In this document: piece by piece, positions 11,000 through 21,301 of the stretch
Numbering within the stretch: position 1 is the first letter of the stretch
How the letters are laid out: every line of letters starts with the position of its first letter
NCBI GenBank assembly: GCA_003952965.2
Contig: CM025849.1
Span: 28,458,408-28,522,407, forward strand
Source of the DNA: Morella rubra
Taxonomy: Eukaryota; Streptophyta; Magnoliopsida; Fagales; Myricaceae
Reading direction: 5' to 3'
Length of the DNA stretch: 64,000 bases
The notes under the pieces: model-generated
Seen by the model: only the letters and a program-made list of their open reading frames with translations
Database searches by the model: none
What the model was told of the DNA's origin: nothing
Program-made: the position numbers and the translations under genes

Positions 11000-11899
11000 C
11001 ACTACAACAAAAATCACTTTTGGTGTCAAAAAATTTTGTCACCCAAAGTGCTATTTTTGTCACCAAAAGTTTTGGGTGATAAAACCATTTGTCACTTGGT
11101 TTGTCACCTAAAGCCTGCCAGCAAAGGTTTTAGGTGATAATTTTGGTGTTTTGTCACTCGAAATTGTCCTGGATGTCTTACAATACCGTCCAAACTGTTT
11201 TATGCAATAATGACGAAATTCAAAATCATCATGCCCAGTATACTCCATAAGTTCACATAAGGTGTGCAAACGGTTACTCCAATGTGACGAAAAAATATTT
11301 TGTCATGGACTATACGTGTGCACGGTTATATAAAACCGTCCTGGAGGTAATATATTACCGTCCTAATGTTAACATAAAGATGTCCGCACTATTTTTTTAT
11401 TTATGACGAAATAGCTTTTGTCACCTTCAAAAACCGTTCGAATCCTTAAATCGACAGTGCGGACGACTTATTCTGTTGAACACATTGGAACGATTTTTCT
11501 TAACGTTCCAATAGTATCTATATAAAAGACCGGGTGCACGAAAGAATAACCATTTGGCCGGACGTATTGAATGCAAAGTGTACGGACGTATAGTTAAGGG
11601 TGTGCAGGTTATTGTTTCACAAAAACTGTTTGGACGACATTGTTAGCATTTAACGTTTTTGAAAATTTAATTAAAATTAATTAAAATAAAATAATATAAA
11701 TAGAAAGATATTTAATACTCATAATATAATAAAATGTCTACAAATATGCAATCGTCATTAAAAGTAAATAAAATACATAATCGATAAGTACTAATCAAGT
11801 AATAAAAATACATAAATTTACCCAAATTTTCGTTTGGGTGTCGTACGAGATTGCAACTGTCTGATTTGCTCTATCATCTGCTCACGCATTGTTGTTCCA

Positions 11900-13727
11900 T
11901 TAGTTGCATCCTTTGTTCTTGCTATTCAACGACGTTCCTTTACTCCTTTTTAATGCCCATTAATGCCAAGTCCCTCTGAGCATTAGCATTGTCTTTCATT
12001 TTACTATCGACGTTCATTAAAGTTCCCAACACATTGTCACAAATATTCTTCTCTATGTGCATGACGTCCAAATTATGTCAAAGTTTCAAATCTGACCAGT
12101 ACGACAACTCAAAGAATATGCTACGTATTGTCCAACTTAACTCATTTTCAGCCCGTTTTCTCTTCTTTAGCATCTTCCTAAATGAACATAACGATACCGA
12201 TTCAAGTTGTTGAAGTATCTCCTCACCAGTGACTTCTTCAAGTGCTGCTCTAAACTCCTTTTTCCGGTCAAATATGTCGATATCATGCCTTCACCTATGG
12301 GTCGTGGGCAAATGTTGGCGATGTCACAAGAAACAATGTTTGCCCCCATGTTTCAACCAAAACAAGATTGTCTCAGCATTGCAATGAGGGCATGCTAACC
12401 ATCTTTTTGTACTCCAACTCGAGATATTACCATAAGCCAGAAAGTCATTTATTGTCCAAAGCAAAGCAGCATGTAACTTGAATGAACTTGACACGGCTGT
12501 GTCATACGTCTGCACTCTATTTTTCCACAAGTCCTATAACTCATCTATCAATGGCTGCAAATAGATGTCAATATCATTCTTGAGACTTCTTGGACCTGGA
12601 ATAAGCAATGAGAGCATGAAACTTGAATCCTTCATATATTTTCATGGCGGCTTATTGTATGGAATTAGTACTACTGGCCATATACTATACGATAAGCTCA
12701 TGTTGCCAAAACGGATTGAATCCATCAGATGCCAAACCCAACCAAACCTTTCGAGATTTTCGACCAAACATTCATAATTCTTATCGAGGTCCTTCCATAC
12801 CATAGAGTCTGCAGGATGCCTCATCACCCCATCTTCAACACACGCTTCTCTTGGTGCCACTGCATATCCGTTGCCATTTGCCATGATAAAAACAATTGTT
12901 GCAACCTCGGTTTCAAAGGAAAATGCCACAGCACTTTTTGAGGAACCTTTGATTTGCTATTCTGACTGTACTTCCACCCGATACCCCACACACCGGACAC
13001 TCTTGTAACTTGCTATGCTTCTTCCAAAATAGTACACAGTCATTTAAGCACGTATGTATGTTATCGTAGCTAAATCTTAAATTTTTTCTTAACTTTTTCT
13101 CCTCATAATAAGATTTAGGAAGTGTCTCCCCCTCCGGCAGTGTATCTTTTATCAAAGCCCAACACATCTTAAAATGCTTTTATAGTAAACTTATTCTCTA
13201 ACTTGACATGAAGTAACCTAATAACAAAGGAAAATTTTGAGTATTTCTTACATCTGAGATATAACTCTCGCTCAACATCCGCCCGCAACTTATTATACGC
13301 TGAAAACCTATCTCCATACCCCGACTTGACTGTTTCAGGACTAGGTATATTTTGACCAGCGTTCCCATCAACCCCTGCTCCCGCCTCAACATCTTCTAAC
13401 ATGTCTCTCATATCATTATTTTATGTTTCCCTTAGAATCCTCACTGCTCGGTTCAGGTTCTAAAGTCACTACCTGGTTCGAAACTTTTGAAATTGACTCT
13501 CCGTGAAATACCGAATGAGTGTAACTCTGGTCAAAGCCAATTATGAACAAATGATCCTCCATCTCGTCTACACATTTGAACAACACATTCTTACATCTCT
13601 TACATGGACATCTTATCAGTCCACGACTATCTGCATAACTACGGGCAACACTCATAAAATCTCGAACACCATCACTATACTTCGCACTTTTGAGTCTATC
13701 AGCCTCATAAATCTAGCTTTTATCCAT
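11900..13727 (-). pseudogene. CACTA transposase TNP2, N-terminal half, degenerate
   Basis: Reading leftwards from 13727, the frames give MDKS at the N-terminus, a transposase-associated domain with the metal-binding-like CPCKRCKN (about 13610), and GFDQSYTHSVFHGE. Next come PEGETLPKSYYEEKK, CLNDCVLFWKKH and the zinc-like CPVCG, then VMRHPADSMVWKDLD, DSIRFGNMSLSYSIWPVVL, ALLWTINDFLAYGN and, near 12060, a decayed HNLDVMHIEKN-like block. This order is that of plant TNP2 proteins. There are many stops and frameshifts, including a stop 4 codons after the start. The C-terminal half is missing, so an internal deletion is likely. It would have bound and cut the CACTA ends. Confidence 0.9.
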
Positions 13728-14114
13728 ATTTTCCTTCAAAGACAAAAATACAAATAATAATGCAAATAAAATACAAAATAATGATGACATTCACACTAAC
13801 TCCAATTTCTTCGGGTGATAGGTCCTATCCATTCAAGTTTACAATATCACGTACTGCACGTAATTGACCCGACCATTGTGACCGATGCTTTAGAAATTTC
13901 GACAGCATTTCCCCTAGTCCCCAGATACACGCCTACAACATTGAGCATAAACACCCACCATTGAAGGCAAGTGTGTAAGCTCAATGCTGAATGTGTATCC
14001 GGAAGACAAAAGGAGATTTGCATCGAAATTTCTAAACAATCTGTCACAATAGCAGATACAATTACGCACATTACGCATATTGTAAACTCAAACTGTCCAT
14101 AACATGGACAATTC

Positions 14115-14157
14115 AAGAATTACATAGAGTTCGTTATCCGAACTTCATGTAATTCTT
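14115..14157. repeat. 43-bp imperfect hairpin within the CACTA element
   Basis: The arms are 'aagaattacat' (14115-14125) and 'atgtaattctt' (14147-14157), with an inner stem 'gttcg/cgaac' around 'ttatc'. It lies in the subterminal side of the CACTA element, upstream of the transposase start. Confidence 0.6.
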
Positions 14158-15110
14158 AAACGGGGGCTAAGGCTTCTAAATGAATGCATGAACATAACAG
14201 CAAAAACCGTTCGGACGTGCTCATAACTGTCTAACCATACATATAAGTTCGGACCTATTTTGCAAAGCGTTCGGACAAAAGAACGTAAACATAACAAAAT
14301 GTGATTGTCGAACAACACTGTTCTTCGATGAACATATGACATTTTCAACACAAATTCATGCCAAAATCAACCCAAAATCACAAATACTTCAATATAAACA
14401 CATCACAACCAACCCCAAACTCAATTGCTATCATTTTAGACCCTAAAAATTCGAAAAACACATGCTTTGATATCCTAAAATCCATGCTTTTCATCCTAAA
14501 AAAAAAAAATTTAAAACCCACTAACCTTAAATACAATCCAATGCGAAATCCCAAATGAGTTGCTCCTTTCCACACCCTTTTCAATGAGATTACGTCCTAA
14601 ATCAGTTCCCCTCTTCTTCTCTTCCTCAATTCACTCAAACTTCTAAGTTTTTGCCATTTTTGCGATACTGTTTGAGATTTCCTTTCTTTCAAATGAATAA
14701 AAACCGTTTGGATGCCACTAATATCGTGCGGACGCCTAGGTGTAAAATTTTTTAAGGGAAACGCTGCCGCCTAAATTTTCAGATTTCGGATGTAATATTT
14801 ACGTCCACACGCAAAGTTACAGTTGATGACACCAGTTTAGAAATCACCAAACGACGATAGCATCTGATCGTAAACAAAAACGTCCGGACGCAACTTAAAC
14901 TGTCTGAACGCTATCTTAAATTTCACGGCGTTGTTTTAGAAACCTCCAAATGACAGCGTCTCAATAGAACAATCTAAAAAAATAGCATCCGAACACTGTT
15001 TCAATATGTTCCGAACGGTTTTCTTGCATAATACGACACCGTTTGACCTTACTATAAGCGTCTGGATGGTTACATTTGTCCACGCTTACTGTGCATGAAT
15101 GATTTTTTGG

Positions 15111-17275
15111 CGATCTTATTTTTTTTCTAAGCTCATACCATTCAAATTATTTCCAAATTTTAAAAAATATAAATGACCTTAAGTATGTTAGATAGTAGTT
15201 TCGAAGTTGAAAGGAATGTAACAAAATGAGAAACATAACATTAATTAACATGTTGTACTGTCTTTTAATAAATAGAAATAACATAATCGAAATAACATAA
15301 ATATATCAAATCTCCTCAAAACATAATATAAACAAAATAGCAGTAGATACAATCCAAATCCATTTACTCAAAACATAATATAAAAATAAATGTTCCTCAA
15401 AATGTAACCGAATTTCAGAAATCGAAATCGAAAGTGAAACCATAAATTTTGATTCTTACCAAAATTTTTGCCCACCCTTACACCGGAAAACCTACAATCC
15501 CCTAGTTAACAATTTTGAAGGTAATTTATAGAAATTTGAGGGTCTTCAATAATTATCATCCTGCTTGTAATTACATAATATTATATTATGTGCGAGTCGG
15601 AACCCCTTTTTCATGAAAAAAGAGAACTACACATATTAATTTACAATTGCTACCTCATTTATAATTTGACTTTCTTAAAGTATTAACCCTAAATAAGTTT
15701 CTTTCTTATCTAATGGGTAAAAAATTGATAGTTGGTGAGAAGGCCCAAATGGAGTGGTAGTTTAGAATTGTAGAGTTTAATTTTTAGCATCAAGGTTCTT
15801 TCTAATTTGTTGAATTCGAAAAGAGAATGTTTTCTACAATATAGATCATTTAGTACTCAATGTTTGTTGCGTCTACAATTGGCAATTTGAACCTCATTTA
15901 TAAAATGATTGACTTTACTTAAAGTATGGATAGAAACTCCCTATTAAGTCATCATGTTTCTTTTTACTTATTCTGCAGGCAGATTTGGAAGCAGGGTATC
16001 AAAGATGATTGAGAAATAAGTTGCGGTCACGATGCAATTAATCGAAAGGCCAAAGTTGATGGTTGGAGAAAACAATTTCAAATGGAGTGGTAGTTTAGAA
16101 TTGTAGAGTTTAATTTTTAGCATCCCTCTCTTGTCCGAATTACACCATTCAATTCGAAGAGAGATAACATTGTCCTAAAATATTTAATGTTTTCTATATT
16201 AATTATCAAACCACTCAACTATTCGGAATTAGGAACATCTCATTGGACAACTCCATCCTTATCAATCAAAAAGAATGGATAGAATTTGTACTCCTAAATT
16301 TGTATCTATTTAAACAAATTAAGTCATCATGTTGGCCTTTGTTACGAGAATGGTTCGTTGAGAGCTTAGGATGCAGGCAGATTTGGAAGCAGGGTATCAG
16401 ACGCGTTGAGATGATGTGAGAAATAAGGTTTTGATTTTTTGCGGTCACATGCAATTAAGGTGGTTCAAATCGGCGATGCGCACCATTTATTAAGTGGAGA
16501 ATTAAAAACAGCAGATGACGTGACGCGTAATTTCTCAGTCTGCAAGCATTTGGCCCGCCCCACCAACCAACCACTATACTGGACTGGGCTTCTTTAGTAT
16601 CCTCCCATAAACCAATGTGCCCTTAAAGAAATAGCCTTCTATTCTCCTTGTACTTCGAGACATAAAACCTGAAGTCTACTTAGTATGTATAATTCAATCA
16701 AAAAATTGCAGAAAATTCATCATTTTATAGTATCCTAGTTAAACAAATTGCAAATTGCGTTTGTATAATTAGTTACTCAGTTGATTGAAAATGTTAACCG
16801 ATAAAATTAGTATTGTGATAGGGATAAAGTTCCAGATGGAGCTCGGCAAATCTTGTGAAGGAAAAAAAAACACTTTAAATTACCCCTTCTCAGCCACAGA
16901 TGTGTAGGACATTATGCATGGAGTTGGATTACACATTTTTGCCACTTGGAAGAGTGGCTTGAGTTAACTCAGTGACTGATCTTAATTTGATACATACTTT
17001 TTGCCTTATGTCTTTGGGTAAGGATAGACTTTAACAATGAAGATGACCTTCTCACAAAACAATAAGATAAGTGATGTTGTTCAGAACCTTCAGAACAACA
17101 TCCTATCAATCAATTTGGACCAAGCAAAATAACATTGTTCTTCAAATTTTGCCAGGCCATATCCTAATTCAAGGTCTATCTCAACCCCTATTTGATACCA
17201 ATCCCAAGCAACTAGTAATTGGTGTCAAAGTTGAACTAAATCTGAACTGTTATATTTTTTGACAAGTACTAGATT
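15111..17275. other. Intergenic region with a dispersed duplication
   Basis: I see no gene here. Two duplicated pieces recur: 'ggagtggtagtttagaattgtagagtttaatttttagcatc' (split here as 'ggagtggtagtttagaat' plus 'tgtagagtttaattttta') at about 15750-15795 and 16083-16122, and 'gcaggcagatttggaagcag' at 15976-15995 and 16372-16391. The spacing is 320-400 bp, so a partial tandem duplication has since been altered by indels. The end near 17275 is the likely 3'UTR of the minus-strand gene at 17276. Confidence 0.6.
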
Positions 17276-17512
17276 TCACTTGAATAAATGGGCCAGATCG
17301 GGATCATCCAAGTTCACGTCCAACCACCCATTCAAGCGCATGTATTCCTTATAATGTTCTGGCGGCTCTACAGCATGGGGATTTCTTGGAGTAAAGCCAT
17401 GAATCCTTGCAATATCCCGAGCAAGCCACCGAACGTATGCACGATCCAGAGGAGGCACAACCTTCAATAGTACCTCTTCCCTTTCTTGTTGCTTCACAGG
17501 CCAATTTCCCAT
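17276..17512 (-). CDS. Small conserved plant protein (78 aa), function unknown
   Basis: A single open coding exon starts with ATG at 17512 and ends with TGA at 17276. The protein begins MGNWPVKQQEREEVLLKV. It contains RAYVRWLARDIARIHGF and EHYKEYMRLNGWLDV, and ends DDPDLAHLFK. It is charged, has no signal peptide or obvious membrane segment, and reads as a compact helical protein. I recall very similar short proteins in other plants but cannot attach a function. The start is supported by an AG splice acceptor on the minus strand (bases 17525-17526) about 13 bases before the ATG, which implies a 5'UTR intron. A matching donor (GTTAGT) lies at 18963. It is one of only two undamaged genes in the window. 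Confidence 0.75.
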   Translation of the reverse strand: MGNWPVKQQEREEVLLKVVPPLDRAYVRWLARDIARIHGFTPRNPHAVEPPEHYKEYMRLNGWLDVNLDDPDLAHLFK

Positions 17513-18963
17513 GCCAAGGCACAGCTACAAACACAAATAAAGAAATCAATCAACAAGATGCACATTCTACATGTTAGCAAACAAAACAAAATGAATTTAG
17601 CTAATTGTTCTTGTTAACAGGTGCCAATGACGAAGTTGCGCTGTTGCATAGTCATTTTTACGGATGTATCAACATTGTGGATACTGTGATTGCCTCATTA
17701 ATAACGGCTACCTTGACCAGATTGGAGTTACATCAGAAGATCAGTTCGGTTGAGAATCATGAAGGAAGCATAGGAAGATTATGCAACAGAGAAAGCAATC
17801 CAGGATGAAGCTAAAGTTTTGTTTGAGGCAAAAGTATCAAAAAGAGACAAATTCTAGCAAGCTTTGGGCACAGGATTTCCTTGAAGTTGTCAAATCCTAG
17901 CGGCCTCCCTTTTAACAGACAGCATATAGAATGACAGTGAGCATCTTATTCATTGGCATCCGAAGTCTAAAATCATTGGAAATCTATGCACCAGAAAGCT
18001 TACAGATAGGAAGTCACTTGCAAGGGTTAGAAATAGAAGATGCAGAACGTTGCATCAAGCTTCACTTCCAGGAGATTAAATTTTCATCATTTGGGGGATC
18101 TGAAGAAAGCATATACGAAATACAGAACAGCTCCTAATAATAGCAAGGATTGGCAGCATCACAAAGATAATAAGATGACTCAATTGCCTAAACCACCAAA
18201 CGAACTTAGCCTATGCAATGTAAGAATTGCCTGTATTTCAAAGGTAAACAACACCCAACCATGAACCACCAACTAGCCTAGCATGAAGATAAAACTTTTC
18301 CCAACCAAATGATTAAATGGAAGCGAGGTTACTCAAAACACCATTATATAAGAAGTTCCGTATAGATTCGATCAGTCTAAGAAATCACAGAACCTAGAGG
18401 CAGATTAGAGCAATAAACTTCAGCAAATAGTATGAATTTTCAAAGCAAATCCCATTCATCATTAACCCAAATCTAAATGAAAACAACCTTTTGGTTCTGA
18501 CTAAACTAAGAAAAATACCTTTTGTTTGTAGAAGACTCATCCTTCACTGCAGAAACATAGGAATTACCTTACAATACCATTCTAGATTTAACTCTCTTTT
18601 CCTTTCCAACCATTTCTTAGCAACCAAACATAAAAGATAATTGGAAACAAGATGAAAAATGAAAACTAAGACCTGAGTTTCGTGGAAAATATAAAAGCCC
18701 TTTAAATTTAATCCAAGAAGGCCACGCTAAAACAGTGCCCACAAATTCAAAATTGCAGTCCTCAGATACCAAACCGAATTATAAAATCCAGAACCCAAAG
18801 AACCTTCTTGAGAAGAACAAACGATGAAAACCAAAGGTATGACGATTCACCAATGTTTAAAGTTTCGGAGCAAACAGATTTCTGAACTCGATAGAGCCTA
18901 AAACAACAGGAGGGAATAATAAAGGTCACCCTTCTCGGATACGGATATTGAATGGGCACTAAC

Positions 18964-19070
18964 CTTGTGGTAAATCAATTCTTGCTTCTGCTTCTCTTAT
19001 CCTTCAGGTTTCTCGGCAACCAAACACAGGGCTCAGGACCCCTTCTTTCTTGAAGGCAAGGAAATATAAA
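18964..19070 (-). other. Likely 5'UTR exon of the 78-aa protein gene
   Basis: On the minus strand this stretch ends 'taccacaag' followed by the donor GTTAGT (18963 leftwards). That pairs naturally with the acceptor next to the 17512 ATG and gives a ~1.4-kb intron (17525-18963). A 'tttatattt' run on the minus strand near 19064 could be a TATA-like element, so the 5' end is approximate. The intron contains open frames (for example 17605-18264, + strand) that I do not regard as genes. Confidence 0.5.
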
Positions 19071-19914
19071 TCTCACGTTGAATCGTGTCAATAGACCAAG
19101 GGAGAAGAAAGATTTGTGGTGGATTAAAGTAGATCATGGTGAATTAAGGTTCGAAGAGGAACGGCGTATTTCAAAGCTCCAGAGGCAAAGAGATGTGAGA
19201 CACGAAGACAGAACACGAGGACAGAATGTTGGAGAGATTGAGGACAGCTGGGGGACACGTGACAAGCTGGGAGATTGCTTGTTATTGGAATGGGCTGAGC
19301 TTGTGAAATGGGCTGGGATCTGTGGGGCTTATTGGAGCATTAGTTTTGGTGCTATTATTGGGCTTGTTAGCTGTTAGTGGGCTGTATGACGTTGGTTACT
19401 TTTGGGAAATACCCAATTTGTTATCAAATGGGTCCCGTGTTTCTAGGAGGGGAGGGGTGTTAGCTGTTAGCATTCTCTTAGAATACAGGGGAGACGGCGG
19501 TCAGTGGGGATGGGTACTGAAGAATCTTGACTCTTGCATCTCTCTCTCTCATCTCTCATTTTCCTGTAAGGAGGTTGGCCAAACCATAAATTTGGCCTTT
19601 ATCTGTTCTTTAATTTCTATTGCATTCCGGTACACTTCAATTCTGTATATTTCTATTCTCCAAATTTACAAATTTCCCTGAAGGCTGTTACAAATTGGAA
19701 GATAAGAAATTAAACTACAGCACAATCTGAGTAGTGGCGCAGATAGAGAACGCAGTTTATTTCTACATTTTAATTCTTTTCTAAGTTCCGATAGATGGGT
19801 CAGCTCGTGGTTGAAGTGATTAAGGCTTCGTCCTCCGGCCCATTTCCACGCGATGTGCGTTTCATAATCCTTTGTACTTTCACATGAATTTTTGTTTTTT
19901 TTTTCTTTTCCCAA
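19071..19914. other. Promoter side of the 78-aa gene; otherwise no gene seen
   Basis: This is non-repetitive sequence directly upstream (to the right) of the minus-strand 5'UTR exon, so it probably includes its promoter. The open frames at 19078-19681 do not resemble known proteins and lack splice or motif support. Confidence 0.45.
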
Positions 19915-21085
19915 TTGGCTGGAGAATTCAAATTAATTACCTTTTTGCTAGTGTTGTAAGTGTTGTTTGAGTTAAAGAAATTTGATGCGAATGAAACTTC
20001 AACCTCAAATATTTTGGGCTATAACTAAATCTATTGATTTGAGTTTGCACGAATCAGATATCATTTTTAGTTGGAGCCTGACCAACACAGTTTGGTAAAG
20101 GTTTTTTTTTCTAAAAAATTAATATTCTTCCATGGTGAAAAAAAAGATTTAATTTAATTTAAGAGAGCTAATATATTCTGCTTTATTAGGAGAAAATTTT
20201 CTCTGCCAACTATATATGATGTTGATTTAGTTTAGCAAAAAAATAAATATATGATGTTCATTTAGATTTAAAAGTAATTTGGACAATAAAAAATGAAACA
20301 AACAATTAGTAGAATAAACTGTCCTTTTATTATTAATTATATGTATAATACCAAAAACTGTTTCTTAATACAACTTCCAATATCACTTGCCAGAGGTGAG
20401 AATCTAGATAGGGGGAAAAAAATGAATACACTTTATTCATGAAGAGCTGTTTTGACAGTACAAAATCAACAGTTTAGACACAAACAACACCCAGAGGGGA
20501 ATGAATATGTGAACACTTAGAGGGGAATGAATATGTGTTTTTCGAGAGTACTCTGATTTGTTTTTGTATGCCATATTTGAACTTGTGCGAATGAGTTTGA
20601 ACTATTACTCAAACCAAATTGAACCAGTTTGAACATGGTCCAGGTAAAGAGCATATAAAATGACCATTCTAATATTTTACATTGCATGTTCATAAACAAT
20701 TCAAATACGATGAAAACTCATATTACATGTTTTCCTATGTTGTAAAATTGATGGATTTTTCAACTGTTTTTATTCATGCGTTAGGCTGTTCTCGTGTTTT
20801 GCATTATGTTTGGCCAACAGTTGTTCAAATAAGTTCAAATAAGTTCAAATTGATTGTCCAGTCGTCCTAATAGAGCTTAAAGTAGTTCGAACTATATGCA
20901 GCAGTAATTGTTTATAAATAATTATTTGTTTATTTTTTTTAATTGTGTTGAATTTTGCGGAAGAAGAGCAAAAGAAATTGCTAGAATTGTGCAAATTTGA
21001 CTACCATCTACATTGGGAGGCTCACTTCTCTACTCCGATTACCGAATAGCCTCACAAAAGAAAGAAAGTCCAGCATGCATAAGCT
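19915..21085. repeat. TNL upstream flank, copy 2 of 3 (orphan)
   Basis: Bases 19915-20438 match 26977-27480 ('cccaattg.ctggag', 'ttagttggagcct'). Bases 20439-21085 match both 1-2060 (minus its LTR) and 27481-28010. It carries the empty site for the SIRE LTR near 20905. No TNL follows: the homology stops near 21085 and retroelement sequence takes over at 21302, so this is an orphan flank of a lost or interrupted TNL unit. Confidence 0.75.
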
Positions 21086-21191
21086 ATGATAAAGAACCTA
21101 GTCTCACAAGATGCAAGAATAGCATAAGAGGTGGAACAAGCTATGAGCAGTGGGGGAGAACCGCTCCCCATCACCTGAAAAATCCTTCAAT

Positions 21192-21194
<3 letters not shown>

Positions 21195-21246
<52 letters not shown>

Positions 21247-21287
21247 AGCCTAGGCTCACCCCCCCCCCCCCCAAAAAAAAAAAAAAA
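21195..21287. repeat. (TG)n microsatellite with poly-C and poly-A tracts
   Basis: A (TG)n run of about 20 units (roughly 21201-21244) is followed by C14 and A15 runs at about 21259-21287. The TG tract produces spurious open frames of alternating Cys/Val, which should be ignored. Confidence 0.9.
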
Positions 21288-21301
21288 CTTGCTAGGCAGG
21301 C

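Larger units (their letters stand above)
11000..15110 (-). mobile_element. Degenerate CACTA (EnSpm) transposon, one end resolved
   Basis: The element opens at 11000 with CACTACAACAAAAA, a canonical CACTA terminus, preceded by 'aca', a possible 3-bp target duplication. Subterminal arrays follow: 'tgtcacc'-rich repeats at 11020-11170, and 'gttcggac' or 'gtccggacg'-type repeats at 14200-15060 on the far side. A TNP2 transposase relic lies between them on the minus strand. I could not find the opposite CACTA terminus, so the right limit is set at the last subterminal-like repeats and is uncertain. A 43-bp imperfect hairpin lies at 14115-14157. Confidence 0.75.

Noticed and set aside
12565-12941. 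Plus-strand open frames
   Set aside because: They are shadows of the minus-strand TNP2 transposase relic, which has clear family motifs.
17605-18264. Plus-strand open frames between the 78-aa CDS and its 5'UTR exon
   Set aside because: They have no recognisable domain and lie in the probable intron of the minus-strand gene.
19795-19870. tRNA-like or SINE segment ('cagctcgtggttgaagtgatt')
   Set aside because: A box A-like word is present but no box B at the right spacing and no repeat structure.
21201-21244. CRISPR-like or other spaced array
   Set aside because: It is a simple dinucleotide repeat in plant nuclear DNA with no spacers.
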